Below, one piece after another: positions 1-10,851 of a stretch of DNA of 64,000 bases. The notes beneath the pieces are model-generated. The model was not told the origin of the DNA, searched no databases, and worked only from the letters and a program-made list of their open reading frames with translations. The translations under genes and the position numbers were made by a program. Origin of the DNA: Pyropia yezoensis (taxonomy: Eukaryota > Rhodophyta > Bangiophyceae > Bangiales > Bangiaceae); contig CM020618.1 in NCBI GenBank assembly GCA_009829735.1, forward strand, positions 33,456,894 to 33,520,893, given 5' to 3'. Every line of letters begins with the position of its first letter. Positions within the stretch are counted from its first letter, which is position 1.

Positions 1-1792
1 CCCAGCCCCTCCCCCCCCCTCCCCCCCCCTGCTGTCTCCCCCTTCCCTGGCACCGGCGGCGGTGGGAGGGTGGCGTGGGCGTCCACCATCGGTGGTGGCG
101 CGGGCGGGGCGTGGCTCTTTCTGTGTCTTTTGTTTCTGCTTGTGCGCCGCTTTTGTGGCCTGCACGCGCGCTCCCCCGCCCCCCGCCCGCGACGTACCGT
201 GCTGCCGGCGGTGGGCGGGGGCGCCACCCCACGGCGCTCGTGGCGGTGGCAGGTGGCGAGCCCATCCTCAAAGGGGGCGGCGGTGCCCACCAACGACCCC
301 CCCCCCCTACCCCCCCCATGACCCTTCTGCCATCGCTTCACCCCCCAACTCCCCCCCGCCCCCCCCCAGCCCCCTTCCCCAGCCCTTGCCCCAGAGGCAC
401 AGCGCGGAATGCAATGGCCGCCGCCGCCGCTGCGCCAAGGGAGGGGCGGTGTGGAGGGAGGGGGGCGGGGCAGCCGCAGAGGGAGCGGCAGAGGCAGCGG
501 CAGCCGTGGCGACAGGCAACGACGACGGCCGACTCTTCATTCCCCGCATCCCTGTCGCTCCCCCCCCCCCCCACCTCTCCGCGCACCCTCTTCATCCTTT
601 CACAGCGGACGGCGAAGAGGGGAGGGGGGGGGGTGGGGGGGGAGGGGGGTGGGGGGCGGTCAAGAGCAGGCGAATGCACCAGGCAGGCAGCTGCCACGTG
701 CCAATGCCAGCCGTGCCACTCCCCCACCCTGCCCTCCTGTTCCCGTGACGCACCGCCATCCCCAGCAGAGAAGCGTCACAGTAGCACCCGTCTGGTTTGT
801 AATAGGCGGGTTTTTGAGAGCCAGAAGGGCACACAAAAAGGAAGAGAAAACAAAAGAGGCGCGAAGCGCAGGCGGGGGAGCGAGGCGTGCTCTCTGGTCT
901 GCCCGCCCTTTTCGGCAGCCGCATCGCGCGGCGCCGCCGCGGGAAGCAGCCGGCTGTGCGTCGTCGCCGACAGGCGCGCTTGAAAAGAAAATGAGAACAC
1001 AAAAGGACTCCCATTCCCATTGATGGACGCACGCATGACCGTCGCGTGCCCCCTCAAGGCATCAAGGGGGCAGGGGAATTCCCCCGCTCGAAGGGAAGCG
1101 TCAGGCCGGGAGAGGGGGGTCAGACGTCAGACGATGGCATGCCCCTGGCGAGGCCACGCCATTGGTCAGAAATCAGCATCGGCGGGGGGGCGGGCGGCCC
1201 CTCGACACGGAATTCCCCACCCCCCCCCCCACCACCCACTTCCGAAACGGCTGGGGACAGCGCGCCAAGGCGCGGCACCGCCTTCCCAGCCCGTGCCCTC
1301 CCCTCCCTCCCAGCGTGGCGCGAAAGAAACGGCTCCCATCCAGCCATGCCCACGCGGCGGCCCGCCCGGGTTGGCGCCAAGAAGAAGCGGCCCCCCACGG
1401 CGGGCCCCCCATCGAGCTCGACCCCCCCACAAGCAGCAGGGGGGCGGGGGGGGGGGGGGGGGGGGTGCCCGCCTCATAGCAGGCGCCTCCTCCCCCCCCC
1501 ACCCCCCGTCCATACAGGCCGCTTGGCGGTGGATGTGCCGCCACCGTGGGCGGGGGCGACGACACACCACCTTGCCCCCCGCCCCGCCCCGCCGTTTTTG
1601 GCGCGCCCCGCCACGCGGCGTAGGCAGAGGCGGCGGGGCGGCGTGCCGCACCCTGCCCCTTCCCCCCGCCTTTGCCCGCCGCACCCCCGTGACGCCCGGC
1701 CGGCCGGCCCGCCGCCCTCCCTCCTCCCCCTGCGCATCCGTTGCGCGGTCGCGGTTGGTGGGTGAGGCGCGCTCACCCCCGCGCTTACCACG

Positions 1793-1823
<31 letters not shown>

Positions 1824-2172
1824 ACTCCCGCTCCCGCCTCCGCCGCCGCCCGCCTCCGCCGCCGCCCGCCCACCGCCGACGGCCGCCCTTGTCGACGGCG
1901 CGCGCTGGCCGCGGCGCACCGCGCGCGTTTTTGTACCCCCCCCACCGCCGCCCGCGCCGCGCGCCGCGTGTGGCCGCCCCGGATGTGCAGCCGCGCGCAG
2001 GTGTGTTTGTGCATTGGCTTCGACGCCCCCCGCGCTCCCGCCCTGCCCTTTTGGTTCCCGCCGCCGCCTCACCGCGCGCGGTCGTCCCCTCTACACGTAC
2101 AGTGACCACCCCGTGCGTTCGCGCGCGGTCGCTGCTGCCTGCCCCCCGTCCCCCCCCCCCCCCCCCCCCCCC

Positions 2173-2214
<42 letters not shown>

Positions 2215-2379
2215 TGGCCACTCATCACCCTTTCCTTCTCTCCCATCTCTTCTCTGTTCTTCTGTTTGTCCCCCCGACCCTCTGGTCGTCCCGGACGCCA
2301 CCCGCCCACTCCTGTGGTGGCATTGTCGCTCCCTGTCGTCGTTCCCCCTCCCCCCGTCTCCAGCCCCCTTCCTGTGGCG
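1..2379. other. GC-rich, C-tract-rich flank with no supported gene
   Basis: The stretch is extremely GC-rich with repeated C homopolymers on the plus strand. Long frames are open on both strands at once because A/T-containing stop codons are rare. Their translations are Pro/Arg/Gly/Ala-rich without a recognisable domain, so I call no gene. The right part presumably holds the promoter and 5' leader of the kinase at 2380. I see no TATA box there. Confidence 0.5.
2150..2213 (+). repeat. Poly-C homopolymer tract
   Basis: About 64 bases that are all C except for a single T, lying about 170 bp upstream of the kinase start codon. Similar shorter C runs lie near 1791-1820, 10261-10310 and 13490-13520. 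The length may be a sequencing or assembly artefact, or a hypervariable tract. Confidence 0.8.
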
Positions 2380-4910
2380 ATGGACAAGCTCCGCCGGCTG
2401 CTGACGCCCCGGCCCGACGCCCCGCCCACCGCCGGCGGCTCTTCCCCCTCCCCCCAGCTCCCGCCCCCCCCCCCCCGCCGCCCATCCTCCCTCCACTTTC
2501 GCCGCTGGGCCGGCGCCAGCCCCGCCGGCAGCGGCAGCGACCGCTTTGACCGCGGCGGCGGTGGCAGCCCCGCCGGCGACCGCGGCGACCGTTGCGACCG
2601 CGGCACCCCTGACGGCAATGGCGGGGGCGGCGGCGGCTCCCGCCCCACGTCGGTCATTGGCTACCCGGTGGCGGTCACCCACAAGGTGCACGTGCGGGAG
2701 GACGCAGAGACGGGGGCGTTGGCGGGGCTGCCGCCGGACATGCGCCGCGCGCTCGCGGGGGGGGGGCTGGGCCTGGCCCTCGCGGACGTGGAGGCGGACA
2801 CAGAGGCTGCGCTCGGCGCGTGGCGGCTCTTTGATGGGGAAGGCGGGGGGGTGCGCCTCCCGTCGTCGACGGGTGAGCTGCCCCCACCGTCGCTGTCGTC
2901 GTCCCCTGCGCCAGCGCCCGTAGCTGCCGCGGCCGCTGATCCGCGGCCGGCCCCCCGTCGGTGTGTTGCCGCGGCGGGGGGGTCCCCACGGCCGCCGCCG
3001 CCGCCGCTGCAGGTGGGTGGTTCCCCGCGGGCGCCCGCCCGCCGGGCGTCCCCCCCTGGCTCGCCGCCGCCAATGCCGCCGCTCGTGTCGCGGCCGCCGG
3101 TGCTTGCGCTGTCGGCCGCGGCGGTTGTGGCGGCGGCGGCACGCGACGCTGGGGACGAGGAGAACCGGCGGCCACCGCAGGCAACGGGCAACCAGGCGCC
3201 ATTGAAGGGCCTGACCGACGTGGACGGTGGCGGCGGTGGCGGCGGGAGTGGGAGTGGCGGTGGTGCCGGCAGTGGCGGCGGTAGTGGCCGGCGGCGGCCA
3301 CGGTCACCCGTGACGCCGCCAACGACCGCCACGGGCTTCCCGGCGGCTCCCCCGGCCGACGAGGCGCTCGTCCTGCGCGAGCGGCCGCCACCGCCGCCCG
3401 CCGCGGCGGCGGCGGCGGCAACCCCCCCCACGGGGGGCGGCACGCCCACGCTCGCGTCGGAGCGCAAGCCGCCGACGCCGTCGCGGAGGAAACCCACCCC
3501 CTCCATCGTCCCCGCCAACCCTATCTACATCCACGACACGGACCCGCGGACGCTCTTCTCGCGGCTCACCAAGATTGGCAAGGGCGCATCGGGTACCGTC
3601 TATGCGGGCCTCAACGCGGCGGGCGCGGCGGTGGCGCTCAAGCGTGTACGCCCGCGGGACGAGGCGGAGATGACCGCCCTGGCCTTTGAGGTCCGCTGCG
3701 CGTCGACGGTGCGGCACCCGCACCTGGTCGCCGCGTACGAGACGTACGTGTGGCGGGGCAGCTGCTGGGTCGCGATGGAGTACTGTGGTGGAGGATCCCT
3801 GACGGACGTGCTCGACGCTGCGCAGCAGAGGGGGGTGCGGCTGCCCGAGGGCGTCATTGCCTACGTACTGGGGGGGGTACTCGGTGGCCTGGGCGCCCTC
3901 CACGGCATGCGCCGGCTGCACAGGGACGTTAAGAGTGACAATGTGATGCTCTCGGGAGGGGGGGGGGTCAAGCTTGGGGACCTCGGCTTTTGCGCAGAGC
4001 TAACCGAGGAGCGGCGTAAGCGGACGAGCGTGGTTGGCACGCCATACTGTACGTTCTTGTGTTCCCACTCTGTTTGGTGCTCCCGTGAGGGGTATGGATG
4101 CGAGAGTGGGAGCCCGGTGGTGAATGACTTGAGGCCGAGGCGGGGTAGCGGGGGGGGTGCGCTCGTGTGTCGAGGGTAGCGGCTGATGGTTGTCCAATGC
4201 GTGGGGGGAGCGTCCGGTCCACGCGCGCGTCGGCGGTGGTTGCCTTTTGCTGCATGCTCACTCATACTAACCAGCTGCTGCTGCCTGTGTAACTCTTGCC
4301 CTTCTCTTGTTGAGTGTTTCCTCTGTGGTGTTCCCCTACGCCCCGTGCCTTTTGTTTTCTTTCTTTGCCTCTCACAGGGATGGCCCCAGAGCTGATTCGC
4401 TCTCGTCACTATGACTACAAGGCGGACATTTGGTCGCTGGGCATTGTGGGTCTAGAGCTGGCCGACTATGAGCCGCCGCACATGGCGGAAGCCGCCATGC
4501 GCGCCATGTTCCTCATCGCCACCCAGCCGTCGCCTGGCCTTAAGTCGCCCGGCGCGTGGAGCGCAGAGTTCCGCGCCTTCCTCGCCGCCTGCCTCGTCGT
4601 CGAGCCGTCGGGGCGTGCGGGGGTGGCCCAGCTGGCGCGAATGCCCTTCCTCCGCCGTGCATGCTCCCCAGACGAGTTTGTCGCGTTTTTGGCCAGCCTC
4701 GGCCTCGGCGTGGGGGGGGTATTTGCCGGCGACGCGGCGGCCGCTTCCACCGCCCCCGCCGCAGGCGCCGAGACACCCGCCGAGACTACCGACACGGCCC
4801 CCCCCGCCGTCGCCGCCGCCGCCGCCGCCGCCGTCGCCGGTGGCGCGGAAGCAGTGGTGGGTGGTGCGGGGGCGTCCCCGCCCGCACCCCAACCAGTGTC
4901 GGTGCAATAG
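2380..4910 (+). CDS. PAK-like Ste20-family serine/threonine kinase (CRIB + kinase), two exons
   Basis: Predicted p21-activated kinase that would phosphorylate substrates downstream of Rho/Rac-type GTPases. Exon 1 is 2380-4048 and exon 2 is 4378-4910, giving about 733 residues. The GT-AG intron splits the Trp codon of the GTPYW motif, and joining the exons restores GTPYWMAPE exactly. A CRIB domain starts near residue 91, with I93, P96, H101 and H104 in the ISxP...H..H pattern followed by a TGALAGLP segment. A long low-complexity Pro/Gly/Ser/Ala linker follows. The kinase domain runs from about 391 to 665: Gly loop GKGASG (400-405), Lys421, HRD with Asp516, then DLG (534-536) instead of DFG, and a KRTSVVGTPYW activation segment typical of Ste20 kinases. 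The tail is Ala/Pro-rich. The ATG at 2380 is the first that does not require translating the C tract. CRIB before kinase supports PAK over other Ste20 groups. Confidence 0.9.
4049..4377 (+). other. Intron of the PAK-like kinase
   Basis: Donor GTACGT follows the first base of the Trp codon. The acceptor is a pyrimidine-rich stretch ending CTCTCACAG. Splicing restores the reading frame and the universally conserved GTPYWMAPE motif, so the boundary is well supported. Unspliced, the frame reads into intronic stops. Confidence 0.92.
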
Positions 4911-5931
4911 CGGAGGGCAGGGTGGTGGTGTGGCGGCCACCGTGGGCGTCGGGTGTGTGGTGGGTCGGCTCTTGCCGCTGCACTTCATCTGGACGAGCAG
5001 GTGCTCTGTTTTTTTTTTTGACTTCATGGGGGATGATGATGCGTGTTGTTGTGGTCTGGGGGCAGCCTAGTTTGCAGTTCCCGTGTGTGGGATAGTGGCC
5101 GTTCGTTGACATGGCGTTTTTTTTCCATGTGCTTCGCGTCCGCATGTATGTATGTATGGAGAGGCCCGCGTTGGCTGCAGTGCGGGACTGGGACATCCTA
5201 GCCAGGAAAATCTCGGTAGTCTTGACCCTTTTTCGTTGCTTTCGCAGTCGCGGGAGGATGGAACGCCGGCGACACCATTCCTGACGCGAGGGTGCGCTCA
5301 TGCCGCAGCGGAAGCGGTCCTTCATGTAGTAGCAGTTGAAGATGCAAGCAGCCGCGCCTGCTGCGCAAATGGCAACGCCCGACGCAGCCCGCCGTGCTCC
5401 TCCGTTCCCATGCGCGGGCTCGGCAGAGGCTGCAAGCGCTGTCTGCACATAACACAACCATTGTGACGAGGGCGGGTGGATGGCCTGCGTCGGCTGGATC
5501 CCCGCAGCGTTGCTGCTCATGGCTGGCCGCCTGACGAGCGGTGCCTAGCCGCCAGGCCCGTACGTACTTCTCCGTCATGTGCGGTGGCTGGCACAGGCAG
5601 TTGGCACTGTGGGGCCCGCCACGCTACAGACCGAAAGGAGCATGGCAGTCCGCAACGGACGCGGCACCATTGTCAAGCGGAACACAGGCAGTCTACCCAC
5701 CCTCCCAGGTTGCATTACTAAAATAAGGGAGGTGCACGGAGGAGGGGGTCGAGGACAGGGGCAGACCGCGTGGACTCGAGGCATGAGCCCATTCCCAGCC
5801 ACGCCCACCGCAACCCACCGCAACGCCCCCTGCCGTACCCCCTCTCTATCCTCCTTGTCCCCCATCTGCTGGGCGTGCTGCCATGCCGGCAGCCGCCCCG
5901 CCCCCACCCCTCCCCTCCCAAACGAATCTCT
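4911..5931. other. Intergenic region between convergent kinase and tyrosinase genes
   Basis: This is the shared 3' region of two convergent genes. It contains a short GTAT-type microsatellite near 5143-5158 and T-rich stretches near 5009 and 5117. Frames present are short and without recognisable domains. I see no RNA gene. Confidence 0.5.
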
Positions 5932-7761
5932 CTACGCCTCCCCCTCACCAACTGGCGCCGCGGCGCTTGCCGTCGAGCGCCCCTCGACGGTGGCCGTCAC
6001 GTCCGCCTCAAACAGTACGCTCCGCGCCCCGTCAATGCGCTCCTGCGGCACGCCATTGGCGGCCGCAAACTGGGCCATGGCATCCAGCTTGGCCGCTCCC
6101 TGCACCGCCACCACCCGCCGCGCAATCGCCCGCGGCGTGCGGCGGCGGGGCGTGGTGCTACGGGGCTCCCGCGTCGACGGCGCCTGGTATGAGACGCACG
6201 GCACGGAAAAGGCGCCGGAGACGGGACGACCAAACGGCGGCACATTGTCCGTCGCGGCAACGGTGCGCCCATTCTGGGTGCCCGCGTACTCGGTCGGGGA
6301 ATTTGCCGCCTGACGGTCCGCCCACACCTTGTCCACGTACGCGTGGTGGAGGAAGAAGGCGGGGGATTGGGGGCTGGTGGAAATAAAAAACATGTCCCCG
6401 AAGTTGCTCGACAGGGCTGCACCACCAATGCCCACGTGTGGGGCGCCGTGCGCAAACTCCCACGCTTGGACAAAGTCGGTAAAGGACGAGGCGGGGGACA
6501 CCAGCTGCGCGATCACCGACGGCTCCTCAAACTGGACGCCCGCCATGCCACCGGCGGTGCGGGCGGTGAAGCCACGGCGCACGCAGTGGGGCGTCGCCTG
6601 GGGGGCCTGCAGGTTGGCAAACGGCCCGTCGGGGATGCAGCCGCCGGGGGTGGCGCCGCCAAGCAGGGCGGTCGACCACACGGGCGACACCGCCGGGTCT
6701 GCCGCATCCAGCGACCAGTCCCAATAGGGCAGCACCACGTTCGGGTCGATAGAGCGGAGGGCGTCCTCCAGCTCCACAAGGTAGTAGCGGTGCCACGGCA
6801 GGAACGCCGACCCGCCGTGCGCCTCAGCCGCGTTGACTCTGTGGATGGTGGTGAATACATCAAAGGCGCCGCTGTCGATGAACGTGCGGAATGCGGTCGT
6901 CCACGCCGTACGCTCCGCGGCGGTGAGGTCGCGGATCTCTTTCCGCACCCGAGCGTTGGCGGCAGTGCACCGCCGCCAGCCGTCACCAAACGTCCACGGG
7001 GCGGGCGTCGGCGACGCTGTAGGCGTGGGCGACGCCGTGGGCGCCGCTGTGGGCGTCGGCGACGCGGTCGGCACAGCCGTTGGCGAGGGAGACGCAGTGG
7101 GCGCCGCCGTTGGCGACGGCGACGCGGTAGGCGCAGCCGTTGGCGAGGGAGACGCGGTGGGCGCCGCCGTTGGCGACGGCGACGCGGTTGGCGCCGCCGT
7201 TGGCGACGGCGACGCGGTAGGCGCCGCCGTTGGCGACGGCGACGCGGTGGGCGCCATTGTCGGCGCAGCCGACGGCGATGGCGACGGCGTCGGCGCGGGC
7301 ACATCCGACGGCGGCGCCGTCGGCGCTGCCGTCGCGTCAGCCGAATACCCCCCCCCCCCCGTCGGCTCTGGCGGCGGCGTCGGCTGTGGCACGGGCGTCT
7401 CTGCCTGCCCACACGCCACCCGCCCGCCACACGTCTTCGGCCAGCACCGCCTGACGGGCGCCCACCCGCTGCCGCCCAGTCGCGGCTCCCAGTTGGTGTA
7501 ACACTCCTTGCCGCACGGAGTCTTCATCCAGCAGCAGTACCGGCGGGCGGCGCCATAGCCGGTGCCGCCCCAGCACGAGACGGGCGTCTCTTGGGGCGAC
7601 GGCGACGGCGTGGGGGGAACGAAAGCGGGTGCGCGCGTCGGGCGAGCGCCGCCAAAGACGTACTGCCGGCCAGCGGCAATGGTAGCAGGCGCGCCGGCGG
7701 CGCCGTGGCCACCCGCCACCGCCACAGTCGCCACCGCCACCAACGCGGCGGGAAGGCCCAT
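5932..7761 (-). CDS. Secreted tyrosinase (polyphenol oxidase) with N-terminal cysteine-rich module
   Basis: A 609-residue type-3 dicopper oxidase, probably hydroxylating and oxidising phenols outside the cell or in the wall. Residues 1-24 form a signal peptide (hydrophobic Ala/Val core, AAGA cleavage region). Residues about 57-115 form a Cys/Trp-rich module, perhaps carbohydrate-binding. Residues about 120-258 are a Pro/Ser/Thr/Ala linker made of a 10-residue TASPSPTAAP-type repeat. The tyrosinase domain is about 262-500. CuA ligands are H307, H315 and H324 (the last in PWHRYY). CuB ligands are H438 and H442 (HGAPH) and H472/H473 (FFLHHAYVD). A conserved PYWDW motif lies between the sites. 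The C-terminal tail of about 100 residues has no clear domain. No intron is needed. The start is the ATG that exposes the signal peptide. Confidence 0.93.
   Translation of the reverse strand: MGLPAALVAVATVAVAGGHGAAGAPATIAAGRQYVFGGARPTRAPAFVPPTPSPSPQETPVSCWGGTGYGAARRYCCWMKTPCGKECYTNWEPRLGGSGWAPVRRCWPKTCGGRVACGQAETPVPQPTPPPEPTGGGGYSADATAAPTAPPSDVPAPTPSPSPSAAPTMAPTASPSPTAAPTASPSPTAAPTASPSPTAAPTASPSPTAAPTASPSPTAAPTASPSPTAVPTASPTPTAAPTASPTPTASPTPAPWTFGDGWRRCTAANARVRKEIRDLTAAERTAWTTAFRTFIDSGAFDVFTTIHRVNAAEAHGGSAFLPWHRYYLVELEDALRSIDPNVVLPYWDWSLDAADPAVSPVWSTALLGGATPGGCIPDGPFANLQAPQATPHCVRRGFTARTAGGMAGVQFEEPSVIAQLVSPASSFTDFVQAWEFAHGAPHVGIGGAALSSNFGDMFFISTSPQSPAFFLHHAYVDKVWADRQAANSPTEYAGTQNGRTVAATDNVPPFGRPVSGAFSVPCVSYQAPSTREPRSTTPRRRTPRAIARRVVAVQGAAKLDAMAQFAAANGVPQERIDGARSVLFEADVTATVEGRSTASAAAPVGEGEA
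7006..7265 (-). repeat. 30-bp coding minisatellite in the tyrosinase linker
   Basis: About eight to nine imperfect copies of a 30-bp unit (plus strand GCGGTGGGCGCCGCCGTTGG followed by CGACGGCGAC) encode the 10-residue TASPSPTAAP repeat. It is in frame throughout, so copy number would change linker length without breaking the enzyme. Confidence 0.85.
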
Positions 7762-10518
7762 GGCCCGCGGGAGGGGGGGGGGAGGGGGGAGTCGCCACCA
7801 AAGGGTGCGGTACGCGGCGGCGCGAGGCGAAATGGCCGGAAGGGGGCCAACGGGGGGGTGCCGGTGAGAGGACGGCGACGGGGGAGGGCGTTGCGGATGG
7901 TGTGCGAGCTGCTATGGACGGCCATCTCGTCTGGTCTGCCGCCCCCCCGTGGTGGGCTTATGTAGGCGGCCGTTCGCCTGCGCACCCGCGCGGACCCCCG
8001 CCGCCGCCGTCGCCGCCGCAGCCGCCATTCCATCGGCCACGGGCCCAGACGCAGCGCGGGGAACGCACGGGGGCGGGGGGGGTGGGGGGGCAGAGACCCG
8101 TGCAGCGACCTGCACCCCCCACGACGGGGTGCTCCACCGGCCGACAGCCGCCAACGTCACGCCCACGCGGGCGTACGCCGGCGCATGGAGGGGGGGAGAA
8201 GGGGGGCACCGCCGCTCACGGGGCACGTGGCCGCAAAGAGGGGGGGAAACGGACGAGCAGGGGCGGTGCGGGGGGGGGGGGCAAGGCACGCGTGCCCCTC
8301 AGAGGCACAGGCTGTGCCGGGCGGAAGGGAAAGAGCCGCGGCCGGCCGAAGCGTTCCTCCCCCCCCCGCCCCCCCCCGTCCCCTCTCTCCTCTCGCAACC
8401 ACGGGCGGCGGCCTGGGATGAGGGCGGCATGACGGCAGGCAGCGTCTCCCCCCCCGCCCCCCCTCCGTCCCCTTTGGGGGGGGGAGCCGCCCCCGTCAGC
8501 CCGGCGCCGAGGTTCCCGGCAGCCCGGCCGACGGGCACGCGGCCAGCCGGCCGGGGGCCCGCGGCTCCCATGGTACCCCCTCCCGTCGGTCGGGGTTGCC
8601 TGCCCCCTCCCCCATCAAACCCTCCATTGCCAACCCTTGCCCATTGGCGGCGCCGCCACCGTCAGCACCGCCACGGCTGGTGCCGCGGCTGCCGCGGCGG
8701 GGGGCACAGCCGCCGCCCACCCCGCCGGCGGGCCACGCCCGGCGGGCAGGCAAGCCAGGCCAGCAGGCGGGCGGAGCTCCAATGCTGCGCTGCCCCCACG
8801 TCTCCCACCCCGCCTCGTCCCGCTCCTCCACCGCCCCTTCTCCTCCTCCTCCCTCTTTACGCCGGCACCGTCACGACCACCACCCCCCACCGCCGTGCCG
8901 TGGCCGGCCGCCGTTACGGGTGGCGCCGGCCCGCCGCGGCAGCGGTAGCAACGGTGGGCAACGGCGGTTACGGCGGGACGGGTAGCGCGGCGGGTTCTTG
9001 GGGCCGGCTGGGGAAGCCAAAAGGGAGGACGCACGCCCCCCGAAGGGCGTGCTGTCCCCGAACGCTCGCCCAGCCCCCAACCCAGTCCCCCCTCGCCCAG
9101 CCCCCACCCCACCCCCCCCCCCATCACACAGCGTCCGCAGCAAGGTTCAACCAGCCTCGTCCCCCAGCCCTCCCCCAACAAAAATGACAGCCGCACAGTG
9201 CGGCGCGGCAGATGAAGAGCGGTGCCACACGCTGCCAGCCGCACCACCGTCACGGGTTGCAAGCCAGTGGCGCAACCCAGAGACAAGGGACGCCCCGCGG
9301 CGGCAGCGGCGGCGGTGGCACCGGCGGCGGCGGTAGGGGACGCATGCGCGCAGCGGGCGCGCCTGCAGTGCCGTAATACAGCCGCGTGGCGGTCGAGGGA
9401 AAAGGGAAGGCGGAGCCGCGGCAGGGGCGCCGCTGAGCGAGGAGCGGCGAGGGCCGACACGCGGAAGGGACGTGGCGGGGCGCGCCGCTGCCGCCGCCCG
9501 CCGACTGGGCGCACCACCCCCCCCCCCCCCCACCCCCTCCCCCCCCCACCGTGGAGGCCAAGTCGCGACGCGTAGGCGGTGGCAGACTCGCGACGGGGGG
9601 GGAGGGGTCGCCCCCCCCAGTCTGCCGCCCACGGCTCCCCACCACCCCCGACCCCCCCCCCCCCCCCCCTGCTCGCTGGCCCTCCTTGGTGCTCCATGCG
9701 CGCCAAGACACGCGGGGCCAAGTGACCATGCCACCCCCCGCCGAGAGGGGTGCTACGGCCACATGGCCGTGCGGGGGCGGGGGGGGAGGGGGGAGGCATG
9801 GGGTGGAGGAGGGGGTGCGCCCCATGGGGGCCCCCGCCCCATCCCACATAGAGCCCCAGCCGGCCGGCACTGCCCGCGGCCGTCACGGTGACGGCCGGCA
9901 GGCCGGGCGGCCACGCGCGCGGCGTACACACTGGGCAGCGGGAGGGGGGGCAGCGGCGGTGCGCCGTCTCCCCCTACCTTCCAAACCAGCCCCCCCCCCC
10001 AACGGCCTCCATCCGCAAACACGCCTCCCGCGAGGCGTCGGCCGCCACCGCGACGCCGTCGGGCGCGGCAGCCACGTCTGCAACGGCTCCTTCCGGACCG
10101 GTCAAGAGGGACAGAGAGGGGCAGAGCCGCCACGACGTTCCCGTCGACCACCTACCCACCCATCCACCGGCAGCCCACCACCTAGCCCCTCCCTCCCCCC
10201 CCTTGCAAACAAGCGCAGCACTCCCCCTCGCCCATCATGGTACTATTTATGATAGTACTACCCCCCCCCCCCCCGCCCCCCCCCCCCCCCCCACCACCCC
10301 CCCCCCACCACGAGCCCCGCGGCTCCTCAGAATACAAAGAAGACCGGCAACGCACACCGCAACGGCGCAACTGGCGGCCACTCGCCTGCCGCGGCGCGGC
10401 TCGTCCGGGGGGCGCCCTCAGGGTGTAGGTTAGAGTGGCGAGGACAGGCAAGCGTCGTTGCCGGCGGCCGCCGCGCGCACCCCCGCGGTGCGTATCCGCT
10501 CGGTTGCAGTCCACTAGA
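7762..10518. other. GC-rich intergenic region, no supported gene
   Basis: The first few hundred bases should hold the tyrosinase promoter and leader. The rest is G- and C-tract-rich low-complexity DNA in which frames are open on both strands by composition. A small hairpin (7-bp arms around TTATG) at 10240-10258 sits just before a C tract at about 10261-10310. I recognise no protein or RNA gene. Confidence 0.45.
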
Positions 10519-10570
10519 CTTCAGTATTGCTGTTTTCTCAATTTTGTCCGATCCGGTCAAAGTCAAGATC
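10519..10570 (+). repeat. 52-bp repeat, left member of a distant inverted pair
   Basis: The sequence containing TGCTGTTTTCT, AATTTTGTC and GATCCGGTCAAAGTCAAGA recurs inverted at 33120-33171 with about seven mismatches in 52 bp. It marks a sharp fall in GC relative to the left flank. The pair could be terminal repeats of a composite element or two copies of a short dispersed repeat. Confidence 0.65.
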
Positions 10571-10851
10571 AAGAGACATAATTGGTTTTTCGCGCACAAA
10601 TGCATATCCTTTGGTAAGTACGTGAAAATCGCCACAGTTTTAGTTGGCAGTCACTCTCAAATCAATCGGGTCTGAAAACAAACCATGTCAACGCATCCGG
10701 CAATAACGGCCGCGCCGACGAGGCTGGCACATCGCCCGACCGACGTCACCACCGTCGTCGGCGGCTCGTCCTCGCGCATGCCGCTGACCGCACCAGCATC
10801 TGCTGTCTCGGGGTGCGCTGATCAGCTCGTGCCAACCCCGACTCTGGAGAT

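Noticed and set aside
1741-2379. Upstream in-frame extension of the kinase
   Set aside because: It translates the poly-C tract into Pro runs. The ATG at 2380 gives a protein with the expected CRIB spacing and no need for the extension.
8615-9931. Minus-strand 438-codon frame between tyrosinase and zinc-knuckle gene
   Set aside because: Gly/Arg/Ala/Pro-rich, no domain, overlapped by equally long plus-strand frames.
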